Shown here piece after piece: positions 32,605 through 43,833 of a stretch of 64,000 nt of DNA. The number at the start of each line of letters is the position of its first letter. Position 1 is the first letter of the stretch. Under the pieces are notes generated by a model. The model was not told the origin of the DNA. It was given only the letters and a program-made list of their open reading frames with translations, and did not search any database. The translations under genes were made by a program, and so were the position numbers. This DNA is from Sideroxydans sp. (GTDB lineage: Bacteria > Pseudomonadota > Gammaproteobacteria > Burkholderiales > Gallionellaceae): assembly GCA_016124455.1 (NCBI GenBank), contig WGNQ01000008.1:62001-126000 (forward strand), written 5' to 3'.

Positions 32605-35340
32605 ATGATGCCCGCCAATGACAACTTGCGTCGTGTCGCAGGCCCCATCGTCGGCCTGGCTTCTTTATATATTGTCCTGTTCCTGTCGGCTACGCACGTC
32701 CTGATTGATGTGGATGTGATGTCTTTGCCGATGCATATGGCGATGGAGACATTTTCCATCGTGATCGCCATGCTGGTATTCGGTGTGGCATGGAATGCAT
32801 ACAGCACGGAACGTCCCGGAAATATCCTGCTTCTGGCGTGTGGTTTCCTGGCAGTTGGCTTGCTGGATTTTGCGCACACATTGTCCTTCAATGGGATGCC
32901 GGATTTCGTTACACCCGGTAGCGAGGAGAAAGCCATCCAGTTCTGGATGGCAGCCCGTTTCGTTTCGGCACTGACGCTGCTGGTCGTGGCGTTACGCTCC
33001 TGGGAACCGTTATCCAGACCACGTGCCCGTTACATCATGCTGGTTTCAAGCATCACCGTCGTTGTCCTGACCTACTGGCTTGTGTTGTTTCACGGCCAAT
33101 CCTTGCCGCACACTTATGTCGAAGGGGTGGGGCTGACGTTATTCAAGGTCAGAGGAGAGCTGATTATCATTTTCATGATGCTGGCAGCGGCAATATTGTT
33201 CTATCGCCAGGTGTGCTCTTCTCCTCCGTCAGACCAGGCTACTCCGGCAAGCCTGTTTGCGGCTTCTGTGGTTACCATTCTGAGCGAAATGTGTTTCGTT
33301 CTTTATCTGGATGCGGACGACCTTTTCAGTTTGCTGGGGCACCTTTACAAGGTTATTGCATATTCCTACATCTATCAGGCGGTGTTTGTCGGCAGTGTGC
33401 GCGAGCCATTCTTGAGGTTGCAGGAATCGAGGGATGAGCTGTACGCATCGAGAATGATGCTGCGTTCCATTCTGGATAGTGTGCCTGCACGAATTTTCTG
33501 GAAGGATCGGGGTGGTCGCTATCTCGGAGCGAATGATTTGTTCCTGCGGGATGTGGGTTTGAAAAACGAAAGTGAACTGGTCGGCAGAACAGATTTCGAC
33601 ATATTCGAGGATCATGCCGAGCTGTATGTTACCGACGACCAGATCGTGATGGCGAGCGGCGTGCCGAAACTGGATTTTGACGAGCCGCTCACAATGGCCG
33701 ACGGGAGGGCCGCCTACCTGATTACAAGCAAGGTGCCTTTATTCGCGCCGGATGGAACGGTGTCTGGTGTATTAGGGACGTATATCGACAATACCGAGCG
33801 AAAACTGCTGGAAAAGCAGCTTACCCTGATGGATGTTGCCTTGAACAAGGTGCATGAGTCAGCATTCCTTTATGACCAGGACACGCTCGAATTCATATAT
33901 GTCAACGACGAGGCGTGTCGTGCAACAGGCTATAGCCGGGAAGAGCTGCTGCAGATGACAGTGCTCGATGTCGATCCGGATGCGAGCCTCAAGAGCAGCG
34001 CCGCGCTCCGCAGCCTCAAGAAAGCAGGAGGCTCGATCGTGCTGGAACGCCGCCTGAAAACCAAGGATGGCGAGATCTTGCCGGTGGAGGTGCACACTTC
34101 ACTTTTCGAGTATCAGGACATGGAGATCAGCTTCTCCTTTACCCGCAATATTGCCGAACGCAAGCGGATGGAAAAGAGCGAGGCCATTCGGCTGAAGATT
34201 TTCGAGCGGCTGGCACAGGGCGGGGATCTGCTGGAAATTCTCGGCCTGGTGACAAGCTATATCGGGGAGGCTCTTCCGGGATATTTTGCCGGGATCAAAT
34301 TGGTGGATCCGGACATGGGATCGTTACAGCCAGTAGTAATGCCGGATTTCCCGGGTAGTGTGAGCATGCGCAATGGCCGCCTTGCCACTTTATGCAGTGT
34401 TGCGGAGCAGCACCTACATGCAACAGGCGCGGAAGATGCGGCCACGCATCCATTTATGGGGACGTGCAGGAATTTTTTCGAGCGGGGAAAGAGACTGTCG
34501 TGCTATTCGGAGCCGATACTGGGCTCGTCCCGGGAGCTGCTGGGCACTTTCTGCATCTACCGTGGCGAAGCGGCCGTGCCTTCCGAGAGGGAGCGGGAGC
34601 TGCTGCGCCGCGCCAGTCATTTCGCCGCCATTGCGATCGAGCGAAAAAGGGCTGAAAGGCTGCTCATGGAATCTCATGCCCAGTTGCGGGGTATGGCGGC
34701 ACGACGGGAAGCAGTGCGCGAAGAGGAGCGGAGATATATTGCGCGTGAGGTGCACGATGAACTGGGCCAGATTCTTACCGGCCTGCAATTGAATGCCTCG
34801 GTCCTGATGCACAAATTTTCCGAAGACTCTGCCGAGTTGTCCAGTCGTTTGCGTGAAATTGTAACCTTGACGGAAAAAGCAGTGGATGTGGCGCGCAACA
34901 TCGCTTCGGCATTGCGGCCGCCTGCGCTGGATATGGGTATTGCTTCGGCTCTGGAATGGCTTGCCGACCGCTTTAGCGTCAATGCAGGCATTCGGGCGGA
35001 GGTCGCGATTGAGGACAAGGATATTTCCCTGGAGGAAAACCAGGCCATTGCGCTGTTCCGCATCGTTCAGGAATCGCTGACCAATGTGACCCGTTATGCA
35101 GAGGCAAGCAGGGTGGGCATCGTATTGTCACGAGAGGGTAGTGAATATGTCCTGAAAGTGCAGGATGATGGAATTGGTTTCGACCTGCATTCAATAAAGG
35201 AGAATTCGTTTGGCTTGGTAGGCATGCGGGAACGCGCGCTGATGCTGTGGGGATCATTATCCATTTGCAGCAGGCCGGGGGAGGGAACGGAAGTCGAAGT
35301 GCGTATACCGGCAGATAACTTATGGGGGAAGCATGATTAG
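32605..35340 (+). CDS. MASE3-like sensor histidine kinase (PAS domains, GAF-like region, NarX/DegS-type HisKA_3)
   Basis: N-terminal multi-TM MASE3-like segment, PAS segments, REEERRYIAREVHDELGQILTGLQLNASVL phosphoacceptor and DDGIGFD ATPase motifs. Confidence 0.88.
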   Translation: MMPANDNLRRVAGPIVGLASLYIVLFLSATHVLIDVDVMSLPMHMAMETFSIVIAMLVFGVAWNAYSTERPGNILLLACGFLAVGLLDFAHTLSFNGMPDFVTPGSEEKAIQFWMAARFVSALTLLVVALRSWEPLSRPRARYIMLVSSITVVVLTYWLVLFHGQSLPHTYVEGVGLTLFKVRGELIIIFMMLAAAILFYRQVCSSPPSDQATPASLFAASVVTILSEMCFVLYLDADDLFSLLGHLYKVIAYSYIYQAVFVGSVREPFLRLQESRDELYASRMMLRSILDSVPARIFWKDRGGRYLGANDLFLRDVGLKNESELVGRTDFDIFEDHAELYVTDDQIVMASGVPKLDFDEPLTMADGRAAYLITSKVPLFAPDGTVSGVLGTYIDNTERKLLEKQLTLMDVALNKVHESAFLYDQDTLEFIYVNDEACRATGYSREELLQMTVLDVDPDASLKSSAALRSLKKAGGSIVLERRLKTKDGEILPVEVHTSLFEYQDMEISFSFTRNIAERKRMEKSEAIRLKIFERLAQGGDLLEILGLVTSYIGEALPGYFAGIKLVDPDMGSLQPVVMPDFPGSVSMRNGRLATLCSVAEQHLHATGAEDAATHPFMGTCRNFFERGKRLSCYSEPILGSSRELLGTFCIYRGEAAVPSERERELLRRASHFAAIAIERKRAERLLMESHAQLRGMAARREAVREEERRYIAREVHDELGQILTGLQLNASVLMHKFSEDSAELSSRLREIVTLTEKAVDVARNIASALRPPALDMGIASALEWLADRFSVNAGIRAEVAIEDKDISLEENQAIALFRIVQESLTNVTRYAEASRVGIVLSREGSEYVLKVQDDGIGFDLHSIKENSFGLVGMRERALMLWGSLSICSRPGEGTEVEVRIPADNLWGKHD

Positions 35341-35965
35341 GGTATTGATTGCGGACGACCATGCAATTGTTCGTGGCGGCCTGAAACAGTTGTTCGAATT
35401 GATGGGCGATATCGTGGTGGCAGGCGAGGCAGCCAATGGAGCGGAGGTGCTGGAGATGGTGCAGCAGCGCGAGTTTGATCTGCTGCTGGTCGATCTCACC
35501 ATGCCCGGCCTGAGCGGGGTCAACTTGATTTCCCGCGTCCGTACACAGAATGAAAAGCTGCCGATTCTGGTGCTTAGCATGCATAATGAATTGCAGGTCG
35601 CCAAGCGGGTATTGCAGGCGGGAGCGGCTGGCTATGTGACCAAGGGCAGCATGCAGGAAATACTCATAAATGCGGTGCGCAGGGTGGCTGCTGGCGGACG
35701 TTTTGTCGACCCGACAATTGCCGAGCAGATAATGTTCGAGAAACCGGTCAATGGGGAAAGGTCGCCGCTGGATCGGCTGTCCGGTCGGGAGCTGCATATT
35801 CTCAGACTGCTGGCGATGGGCAGGGGGGTCAATGAGATTGCCACGGATCTTTTCATCAGCAATAAAACAGTCAGTACCCACAAGGCCAGGCTGATGCAGA
35901 AAATGAACTTCCAGAGCAATGCCGAGCTGGTACGCTATGCGGCAGACCATGGGCTGGTTGAATAA
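35333..35965 (+). CDS. NarL/FixJ (LuxR-type) response regulator
   Basis: MIRVLIADDHAIVRGGLKQLFELMGDIVVAGEAANGAEVLEM... LSGRELHILRLLAMGRGVNEIATDLFISNKTVSTHKARLMQKM. Confidence 0.95.
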   Translation: MIRVLIADDHAIVRGGLKQLFELMGDIVVAGEAANGAEVLEMVQQREFDLLLVDLTMPGLSGVNLISRVRTQNEKLPILVLSMHNELQVAKRVLQAGAAGYVTKGSMQEILINAVRRVAAGGRFVDPTIAEQIMFEKPVNGERSPLDRLSGRELHILRLLAMGRGVNEIATDLFISNKTVSTHKARLMQKMNFQSNAELVRYAADHGLVE

Positions 35966-36199
35966 TATGTTGAGCAAGCTACAGCGCTGTCGCTGATTCC
36001 AGCCTCCGATGGCAGAGGGCTGTTCCAGCTTTTCGCCGCTTTCCGGCAATACATCAACCGGCGTTGTCAGACTAATCCTACCCCCCTTCTGGCAGATTAC
36101 GGGTAAATCAAGAAATCCCGATAGTTAGCTGTATCCATTTCTGAGATTCTGCAATCCGCTTGAAAAGTTTTTCCGTTGGATTGAGTGCGAGGTCTGGAT

Positions 36200-37429
36200 A
36201 TGGAACTAACACTAGAGGGCGCGACGAATACGATGGAGGGCTCGATGCAGCCGGCGATCAGGCCATGGCTGCCCCTGCTCGTGGTAGGCATCGCGGGCGC
36301 TGCGGCGGTGATCTTCGTCGGGCAATGGAGCGATGTTTCCGTTGCATTGTCCATATCGCTGATCGTCATTGCATCGATAGCAGCGCAATGGACGACCAGA
36401 AAAGTTCGCGAACAAATGCGGGCGGCGGTTCAATCCGAACGCGTCAGCATGGCGGAAAAACTTCATCACATGCGATCGTCTTCCATCAGTGGGCTGGACG
36501 AACTGTGTCTGGGCGTACTTCCGGTGTGGTCCGGCCAGGTCAAGATGGCCCGCGTGCAGACGGAAGACGCAATTATGGCGTTGACCAATCGTTTTGTCGG
36601 GTTGTCGCAGGAACTGGAAAATGCCGCGGATGCCTCCCGTACCAGCGGTGGTGCCAATACCTCTGGCCTGGTCGAGCTGCTGACCTCCAGTGATCTTGAA
36701 TTGCATACAATTGTTACCTCGATGCGTCAGGCATTGATGGTGAAACAGAAGATGCTGGCGGAAGTGCAGGGACTGGCGCATCTCACGGAGTTGCTGCAGG
36801 CCATGGCCACCCAGGTGGGTGAAATTGCCGCCCAAACCAATTTGCTGGCATTGAATGCTGCGATCGAAGCCGCCCGGGCGGGAGAAGTCGGGCGCGGCTT
36901 TGCGGTAGTCGCGGATGAAGTGCGCAAACTTTCCAACATGTCGGGCGAAGCGGGAAAAAAGATCGCGGATACCGTAAACAAGGTTAATTCCGCCATCACT
37001 GCAACGGTTGCCGCATCTGAAGCGTCAACCCGTGAAGACGAGACCATGGTGAGCGATTCCGAACAGGTCATTGAGCGGGTTCTGGATGGTTTCCGTTCGG
37101 CAACGGACGGGCTTACCCGGTCCGCCGATATATTGCGCCAGGAAAGCGACAGCATACGCAGCGAAATTTCTGAAATCCTGGTGTCGCTGCAATTCCAGGA
37201 TCGTGTCAGCCAGATGCTCGGCCATGTTTGCGATGATCACGCCAAGCTGGAGCAGCACCTGCTGCAATCGCGGCAGGACATGGAGAATGGCGGGGAGGCC
37301 GTCGAGATCGATGCCCACACCTGGCTGGGCGAACTGGCCCAGACCTACACCACCCTCGAGCAGGTTGACGTTCATAACGGGAAGTCACCCGCTGCCGCAT
37401 CCGGCAGTGATGACATTACCTTCTTTTAA
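36200..37429 (+). CDS. Methyl-accepting chemotaxis protein with minimal N-terminus
   Basis: Two TM segments; [50 protein letters not shown] signalling hairpin. Confidence 0.9.
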   Translation: MELTLEGATNTMEGSMQPAIRPWLPLLVVGIAGAAAVIFVGQWSDVSVALSISLIVIASIAAQWTTRKVREQMRAAVQSERVSMAEKLHHMRSSSISGLDELCLGVLPVWSGQVKMARVQTEDAIMALTNRFVGLSQELENAADASRTSGGANTSGLVELLTSSDLELHTIVTSMRQALMVKQKMLAEVQGLAHLTELLQAMATQVGEIAAQTNLLALNAAIEAARAGEVGRGFAVVADEVRKLSNMSGEAGKKIADTVNKVNSAITATVAASEASTREDETMVSDSEQVIERVLDGFRSATDGLTRSADILRQESDSIRSEISEILVSLQFQDRVSQMLGHVCDDHAKLEQHLLQSRQDMENGGEAVEIDAHTWLGELAQTYTTLEQVDVHNGKSPAAASGSDDITFF

Positions 37430-37447
37430 TTTTCAGGAGAGCGACAA

Positions 37448-37813
37448 ATGTCCAAGACGATACTTGTGGTTGATGATTCCGCCAGCTTGCGCCAGGTGGT
37501 CGGTATTGCGCTTAAGGGAGCCGGCTATACGGTAATCGAGGCATGCGATGGAGTGGATGCCCTGTCCAAGATCAAGGGACAGAAAATCAACCTGGTGATC
37601 AGCGACGTCAACATGCCGAACATGGACGGCATTACCTTCGTCAGGGAAATGAAGAAACTGCCGGAATTCAAGTTTACGCCCGTCATCATGCTGACCACCG
37701 AGGGCCAGGAGTCCAAGAAGCAGGAAGGCCAGGCGGCCGGTGCGAAGGCCTGGGTGGTCAAGCCTTTCCAGCCACCGCAGATGCTGGCGGCAGTGTCCAA
37801 GTTGATCATGTAG
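37448..37813 (+). CDS. cheY: CheY-like single-domain response regulator
   Basis: MSKTILVVDDSASLRQVVGIALKGAGYTVIEACDGVDALSKIKGQKINLVISDVNMPNMDGI. Confidence 0.93.
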   Translation: MSKTILVVDDSASLRQVVGIALKGAGYTVIEACDGVDALSKIKGQKINLVISDVNMPNMDGITFVREMKKLPEFKFTPVIMLTTEGQESKKQEGQAAGAKAWVVKPFQPPQMLAAVSKLIM

Positions 37814-37822
37814 GAGGCAGGC

Positions 37823-38137
37823 GTGACGGTACTGATCGAACGCGAGCGTAATCTGGTCAGGCTCAGCCCTGAGGGTGAGCTGACCATTTACCACGTGGCG
37901 GAGCTGAAGGCAGAACTGCTCTCCGGCATGCAGGATGATCCAGAGGTGGAAATCAAACTCTCGGCAGTCAGCGAAATGGACACGGCCGGTTTCCAGTTGC
38001 TGGTATTCCTCAAGCGCGAGGCGATCCGTTCGGGCAAGACGCTACGCCTGGTTGCGCACAGCCAGGCCACACTGGAGGTGATCGATTCATACAACATGGC
38101 CTCATATTTTGGCGACCCCGTGGTCATCACGCGCTAG
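37823..38137 (+). CDS. STAS domain protein (GTG start)
   Basis: MTVLIERERNLVRLSPEGELTIYHVAELKAELLSGM...AVSEMDTAGFQLLVFLKREA; STAS-type MDTAG motif. Confidence 0.85.
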   Translation: MTVLIERERNLVRLSPEGELTIYHVAELKAELLSGMQDDPEVEIKLSAVSEMDTAGFQLLVFLKREAIRSGKTLRLVAHSQATLEVIDSYNMASYFGDPVVITR

Positions 38138-38147
38138 GAGAAGTCAA

Positions 38148-40316
38148 ATGAGCATGGAGCAGGCATTACAGACTTTTTTCGAGGAATGCCGGGAATTGCT
38201 GCAGCAAATGGAGGATATCCTGCTGCAGCTGGAAAGGGTGCCGGACGACCCGGAAGCGGTCAATGCGATGTTCCGGGCGGCACATACCATCAAAGGGTCG
38301 GCCGGACTATTCGGGCTGGACGATATCGTGGCATTCACCCACACCGTGGAAAACCTGCTGGATATGGTGCGTGACGGCAAGGTGGGAATCACTTCCGCTC
38401 TGGTGGCGGAATTGTTGTTGTGTCGGGATCATATCGGCGACCTGGTCGAGCATGCTGCCAGTGGTGGCGAGATCAATGCCGAATTCAGGAATCAGGGGGA
38501 CATGCTGAGCGCCCGCCTGCGCGAGTTCATGGGCGAGGCTCCGGAGTTGGGCAATCCTCAGGTTCCCGCGGAGCGTGCAACCATGGTGGAGGCCAGTGGT
38601 GGCGGCAAAGTGGACGGCGATACCTGGCATATCTCGCTACGCTTCGGCAAGGATGTCCTGCGCAATGGCATGGATCCATTATCGTTTATCCGCTACCTGG
38701 CTACGCTGGGTGAAGTCGTCAGTATCCACACCTTGGTCGATGCGATGCCGGATGGCGACAGCATGGATCCGGAATCCTGCTATCTCGGTTTCGAGATTGA
38801 TCTCAGAAGCGATGCCGACAAGAAAACCATAGAGGATGTATTCGAATTCGTACGCGATGATTGTCAGCTACACATCCTGCCGCCGCGCAGCAAGATCAGC
38901 GAATTCATGGATTTGATCAGGAGGCTGCCGGAAGAAGACGCGATGCTGGGCGAAATTCTGGTGAAAAGCGGGGCAATTACCCAGAAAGAGCTGGAAGAGG
39001 GGCTGTCGGCGCAGTGGGACGTGGATGCGCCACTGGGCGAAATTCTGGTGGAAAAGGAAACCGTCCAGCAGCCGGTAGTGGAAGCTGCGCTGGAAAAACA
39101 GAAACAGATCAAGGAATCCAGGGTGCAGGAGGCGAAGTTTGTGAGGGTACATGCCGACAAGCTCGATTCCTTGATCAACATGGTGGGGGAGCTGGTGATT
39201 GCAGGTGCTTCCGCCGGTTTGCTCGCGCAGCGCAGCAAGGATGGCCCGCTGCAGGAGGCAACCTCGATTGTGTCCAGCCTGGTCGAAGAAATCCGCGACG
39301 GGGCGCTGAAACTGCGCATGGTCGAGATTGGTGAAACCTTCAGCCGCTTCCAGCGCGTAGTGCGTGACGTATCGAAAGAACTGGGCAAGAACATTGGCTT
39401 GGAAATCAGCGGTGCCGAGACCGAACTGGACAAGACCGTGGTGGAAAAGATCGGCGATCCGTTAATGCATCTGGTGCGCAATTCTATGGATCACGGCATA
39501 GAGTCCAGAGAACTTAGATTGCAGCGCGGCAAGTCGGAGTGTGGCCAATTGCGACTGAATGCCTATCACGATTCCGGCAGTATCGTGATTGAGGTCGGGG
39601 ACGACGGCGGTGGCTTGAACCGCGAAAAAATACTGAACAAGGCCATAGAGCGCGGCCTGATTCAGAGCGGCCAGGGAATGAGTGACAGCGACGTGTTCAA
39701 GCTGATTTTTGAGCCGGGCTTCTCCACGGCGGATCAGGTTACCAACCTGTCCGGCCGCGGCGTCGGCATGGATGTGGTCAAGCGCAACATTGAGGCGCTG
39801 CGTGGCACGGTCGAGATCGACAGCGCTGAAGGCAAGGGAACCACTACGCGTATTCGCCTGCCGCTGACACTGGCGATTATCGATGGGTTTCTCGTCGGTG
39901 TGGGCGAATCCTTCTTCGTGGTGCCGCTGGACATGGTGCAGGAATGCGTGGAACTGAGCGAGGAAGACCGCCGCAACGGAAAGGAGCACGGTTTCCTGAA
40001 TTTGCGCGGCGAGGTGCTCCCTTATGTGCGCCTGTGCGAGCAGTTCGAGATTTCCGGGGCGGGGAGCCGCCGCGAGAGTGTGGTAGTGGTGCAGTACGGG
40101 AATCAGAAGGCAGGCATGGTGGTGGACGACTTGCTGGGCGAATTCCAGACGGTAATCAAACCAATGGGGCAGGTGTTCAGAAACCTGAAGGGTATTTCCG
40201 GATCGACCATCCTGGGCAGCGGCGAGGTGGCGTTGATTCTGGATGTACAGGCATTGGTTCAAGTTGCGGCCAGCAATGAAGCGAAATCTCTGGCCAGGGT
40301 ATCTGTGCAGGGCTAA
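38148..40316 (+). CDS. cheA: Chemotaxis histidine kinase CheA
   Basis: HPt AAHTIKGSAGLFGLDDIVAFTH; HLVRNSMDHGIE; GRGVGMDVVKRNIEALRG; C-terminal CheW-like domain. Confidence 0.95.
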   Translation: MSMEQALQTFFEECRELLQQMEDILLQLERVPDDPEAVNAMFRAAHTIKGSAGLFGLDDIVAFTHTVENLLDMVRDGKVGITSALVAELLLCRDHIGDLVEHAASGGEINAEFRNQGDMLSARLREFMGEAPELGNPQVPAERATMVEASGGGKVDGDTWHISLRFGKDVLRNGMDPLSFIRYLATLGEVVSIHTLVDAMPDGDSMDPESCYLGFEIDLRSDADKKTIEDVFEFVRDDCQLHILPPRSKISEFMDLIRRLPEEDAMLGEILVKSGAITQKELEEGLSAQWDVDAPLGEILVEKETVQQPVVEAALEKQKQIKESRVQEAKFVRVHADKLDSLINMVGELVIAGASAGLLAQRSKDGPLQEATSIVSSLVEEIRDGALKLRMVEIGETFSRFQRVVRDVSKELGKNIGLEISGAETELDKTVVEKIGDPLMHLVRNSMDHGIESRELRLQRGKSECGQLRLNAYHDSGSIVIEVGDDGGGLNREKILNKAIERGLIQSGQGMSDSDVFKLIFEPGFSTADQVTNLSGRGVGMDVVKRNIEALRGTVEIDSAEGKGTTTRIRLPLTLAIIDGFLVGVGESFFVVPLDMVQECVELSEEDRRNGKEHGFLNLRGEVLPYVRLCEQFEISGAGSRRESVVVVQYGNQKAGMVVDDLLGEFQTVIKPMGQVFRNLKGISGSTILGSGEVALILDVQALVQVAASNEAKSLARVSVQG

Positions 40317-40326
40317 TCATTAGGAG

Positions 40327-41970
40327 ATGACGATGTTCAAGAATATGCGTATTGGTGTGCGACTGGCCATAGGATTCGGCATTGTGGTCATATTATTGAT
40401 GACAATTGCCCTGATCGGCATCAACCGGCTGAGAGACATCAATGAAAGAATGGATGATGTTATCGGTAATAAATATCCCAAGACCGTCCAGGCCAACATG
40501 ATTGCAGATGATATCAATACCATTGCCCGCGCCTCCCGTGACGGTTTGATCGAAATCGATAATCATGACCTGGTCAAGGAGGAAGTGGCCCGCATTATCC
40601 AGGCACGCAAGAATATCGAGGAAAATACCGAGAAGCTTGAGGCAACAATCAGCAGCGAGCAGGGCAAGGCACTGCTGAAAGACCTGAAGGCCAGCCATGC
40701 AGCCAACGTGGCTGCCCAGGAAAAGCTGATCAAGCTGCTGAACAACGGCAAGAAACAGGACATGCAGGACTTCCTGACCGGTGAATATCATGACCAGCAG
40801 GAAGCATATTTCAAGGCGATCAAGAGCCTGCTGAGTTACCAGACGGACCTGATGGACAAATCCGGCAAGGCGGCAGCTGACGAATATGATTCCGCCCGTA
40901 CCATGATGATAGCTTTGGCGCTGGTGGCGATCATCCTGGCGGCCATCGTGGCATTCTGGGTGACCCGCAGCATCACCAAGCCATTGAATGAAGCGGTAGA
41001 TGTCGCCAATAGCCTGTCACAAGGGGATCTGACTGCAAAAATAGAGGTTTCATCCAGGGATGAGACCGGCATGCTGCTCGAAGCAATGCGCAACATGGTG
41101 GACAAGCTGTCGCAGATCATTACGGAAGTGCGCTCGGCATCGGACAACCTGTCCTCGGCATCGGAGGAAGTCAGCGCAACGGCGCAGAGCTTGAGCCAAT
41201 CGTCGAGCGAACAGGCGGCCAGCGTGGAGGAAACCAGTTCTGCGGTGGAGCAGATGAGCGCTTCGATTTCGCAGAACACCGAGAATGCGAAGGTCACCGA
41301 CGGCATGGCAAGTTCGGCGGCCAAGCAGGCGACCGAGGGCGGGCAGGCCGTAACCGAGACGGTATCCGCGATGAAGAGCATCGCCGGAAAGATCGGCATC
41401 ATCGACGATATTGCCTACCAGACCAACCTGCTGGCGTTGAATGCCGCAATCGAAGCGGCCCGTGCCGGCGAGCACGGCAAAGGCTTTGCCGTGGTGGCGG
41501 CCGAGGTGCGCAAGCTGGCGGAGCGCTCCCAGGTTGCTGCGCAGGAAATTGGTGAGCTGGCCTCCGGCAGTGTCGGCTTGGCGGAAAAGGCCGGCAAGCT
41601 GCTGGATGAAATGGTTCCCAGCATCAACAAGACATCCGACCTGGTGCAGGAGATAACGGCTGCCTCGCAAGAGCAATCGACCGGGGTGAGTCAGATCAAC
41701 ACTGCCATGTCGCAGCTCAACCAGGCTACCCAGCAGAATGCATCGGCTTCGGAAGAGCTGGCCGCGACTGCGGAAGAAATGAGCGGCCAGGCGGAACAGT
41801 TGCAGCAGGTGATGGGTTTCTTCAAGGTGGGCAGTGTCGACAGTCTCGCCAGAGCCAGTGCTACCCGGCCAGCAGCGGCGCAGGAAAAGCCAAGTCAGGC
41901 CCCGGTCAAAAGCAAGCCGGCCAAAGCCACTGCGTTGCGCGATGAAGATATGGAATTCGTCAGGTTCTGA
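40327..41970 (+). CDS. Methyl-accepting chemotaxis protein (4HB-type sensor, HAMP)
   Basis: [46 protein letters not shown]..., [45 protein letters not shown]. Confidence 0.95.
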   Translation: MTMFKNMRIGVRLAIGFGIVVILLMTIALIGINRLRDINERMDDVIGNKYPKTVQANMIADDINTIARASRDGLIEIDNHDLVKEEVARIIQARKNIEENTEKLEATISSEQGKALLKDLKASHAANVAAQEKLIKLLNNGKKQDMQDFLTGEYHDQQEAYFKAIKSLLSYQTDLMDKSGKAAADEYDSARTMMIALALVAIILAAIVAFWVTRSITKPLNEAVDVANSLSQGDLTAKIEVSSRDETGMLLEAMRNMVDKLSQIITEVRSASDNLSSASEEVSATAQSLSQSSSEQAASVEETSSAVEQMSASISQNTENAKVTDGMASSAAKQATEGGQAVTETVSAMKSIAGKIGIIDDIAYQTNLLALNAAIEAARAGEHGKGFAVVAAEVRKLAERSQVAAQEIGELASGSVGLAEKAGKLLDEMVPSINKTSDLVQEITAASQEQSTGVSQINTAMSQLNQATQQNASASEELAATAEEMSGQAEQLQQVMGFFKVGSVDSLARASATRPAAAQEKPSQAPVKSKPAKATALRDEDMEFVRF

Positions 41971-41981
41971 AGGAGAGCAGC

Positions 41982-42506
41982 ATGGGAGCGCTTGTAAAAA
42001 CTGAACAGGCGGAAGCTGTGGCCGAACAGCAGCAATACCTGACATTCATGCTGAGTGGGGAGGTATTTGCCATCGGCATACTGGTGATCAAGGAGATCAT
42101 AGAGTACGGCCAGCTGACTACCGTGCCGATGATGCCGGATTTCATCCGGGGCGTGATCAACCTGCGCGGCAGTGTCGTGCCGGTGGTCGATCTGTCTGCC
42201 CGTTTCGGGCGAGGCAAGACGGAACTTACCCGGCGAACCTGCATCGTCATTATCGAAGTGGGCGGTGACGGGGGAGAGTCGCAGACGGTAGGGGTGATGG
42301 TGGACGCAGTAAATGAGGTGCTGGAAATTCCGGCAAACGAAATCGAGCCGGCACCGGCATTCGGCGCAAAAATCCGCACCGACTTCATCCAGGGGATGGG
42401 CAAGGTGGACGGCAAGTTCGTCATCCTGCTGGACGTCGACAATGTACTGTCGGTGGACGAGCTGGCGATGCTGGAAGGGGCGGTGGCTGTTAGCAGCGGC
42501 GCATAG
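41982..42506 (+). CDS. cheW: Chemotaxis coupling protein CheW
   Basis: QQYLTFMLSGEVFAIGILVIKEIIEYGQLTTVPMMPDFIRGVINLRGSVVPVVDLSARFG. Confidence 0.95.
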   Translation: MGALVKTEQAEAVAEQQQYLTFMLSGEVFAIGILVIKEIIEYGQLTTVPMMPDFIRGVINLRGSVVPVVDLSARFGRGKTELTRRTCIVIIEVGGDGGESQTVGVMVDAVNEVLEIPANEIEPAPAFGAKIRTDFIQGMGKVDGKFVILLDVDNVLSVDELAMLEGAVAVSSGA

Positions 42507-42510
42507 CAGC

Positions 42511-43317
42511 ATGAGCCTCCTGTCGATCAGCGATCAGGAATTCGACAAGTTCCAGCAGCTGCTGAAACAGCTGGCTGGCATTCATCTTTCTCCTGCGAAG
42601 AAGCCCCTGGTGGTCGGGCGGCTCGGCAAGCGTCTGCAACTTGGGCAGCACCGGAGTTTTGGCGATTATTACCAGCATCTGGTCAGCGCAGCGGGCAAGG
42701 ATGAGTTGAATATCGCGGTGGACCTGCTGACCACCAACGAGACCTATTTCTTTCGGGAACACAAGCATTTCGATTTTCTGCGCGACACCATATTGCCGGC
42801 GCACCGTCGAGGTACGGTGTTCCGGGTATGGAGTGCGGCCTGCTCCAGTGGAGAAGAACCATACACTATCGCGATAATCCTCGCCGACGTGCTTGGCGAA
42901 GGGGCCTGGGAAATCGTGGCATCCGATCTCAGCGGCCGCGTTCTCGAGCGCGCGCGCACCGGCCACTATGCGATGGAGCGAGCCGAAAAAATTCCCAAAC
43001 ATTACCTTACCCAATATTGCCTGAAGGGTGTCGGTGCACAGGAAGGCACTTTCCTGATTGACCGCAAGTTGCGCGACAGGATCCGGTTCATGCAGATAAA
43101 CCTGAATAACCAAATGCCCAAGCTCGGTGAGTTTGACGTGATTTTCCTGCGCAACGTGATGATCTATTTCGACCTGGAAACCAAACGCCAAGTGGTGGCC
43201 CGTCTCCTGCCGATGCTGAAGCCAGGGGGCTATTTTCTGGTCAGTCATTCGGAAAGTCTGAACGGTGTCAGCGATGTATTGAAGCCGGTCATGCCTTCGG
43301 TTTACCGCAAGCCATGA
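42511..43317 (+). CDS. cheR: Chemotaxis protein methyltransferase CheR
   Basis: MSLLSISDQEFDKFQQLLKQLAGIHLSPAKKPLV...LLTTNETYFFREHKHFDFLRD...RVWSAACSSGEEPYTIAI. Confidence 0.95.
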   Translation: MSLLSISDQEFDKFQQLLKQLAGIHLSPAKKPLVVGRLGKRLQLGQHRSFGDYYQHLVSAAGKDELNIAVDLLTTNETYFFREHKHFDFLRDTILPAHRRGTVFRVWSAACSSGEEPYTIAIILADVLGEGAWEIVASDLSGRVLERARTGHYAMERAEKIPKHYLTQYCLKGVGAQEGTFLIDRKLRDRIRFMQINLNNQMPKLGEFDVIFLRNVMIYFDLETKRQVVARLLPMLKPGGYFLVSHSESLNGVSDVLKPVMPSVYRKP

Positions 43318-43805
43318 AAAAACCTGGGCGGGCAATCGAGGTTACCCTGCAGCCGGGCGAGTTCTATTTCGGCGATGGCAATACGCGGATACGTACCCTG
43401 CTGGGTTCGTGCATAGCGATCACCATGTGGCACCCCCAAAGCAAGATCGGCGGTATGTGCCACTTCATGCTACCGTCGCGCAGCATCAAGCCGAAAGATG
43501 TGCTGGACGGACGTTACGCCGATGAGGCGATGCAGCTGTTCCTGCGCGAGATACGTGCTGCTTTTACGAAACCCGGGGAATATCAGGTCAAGCTGTTCGG
43601 TGGTGGCAACATGTTCGACCGGTCGGCGCAGCACGACGAGGAAAATTGCAAGAATATTCCCTGCCATAACGTTGCCGCCGCCCGTCGTTTGCTGCAGCAG
43701 AACGGCTTCCATATCGTTGCCGAGCATGTCGGGATGAGCGGCCATCGTAACGTTGTGTTCGACATATGGAACGGGAATGTCTGGCTGCGTCATGTAAAGA
43801 GCTGA
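43314..43805 (+). CDS. cheD: Chemoreceptor glutamine deamidase CheD
   Basis: [31 protein letters not shown]...[10 protein letters not shown]. Confidence 0.95.
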   Translation: MKKPGRAIEVTLQPGEFYFGDGNTRIRTLLGSCIAITMWHPQSKIGGMCHFMLPSRSIKPKDVLDGRYADEAMQLFLREIRAAFTKPGEYQVKLFGGGNMFDRSAQHDEENCKNIPCHNVAAARRLLQQNGFHIVAEHVGMSGHRNVVFDIWNGNVWLRHVKS

Positions 43806-43833
43806 GGCGCCAGAGGGGAAGGAGGATAAAGAG

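Noticed and set aside
36060-36199. Possible sigma-28 promoter (taaatcaagaaatcccgatag) upstream of the first MCP
   Set aside because: Spacing between TAAA and CCGATA-like elements is too short for a FliA promoter
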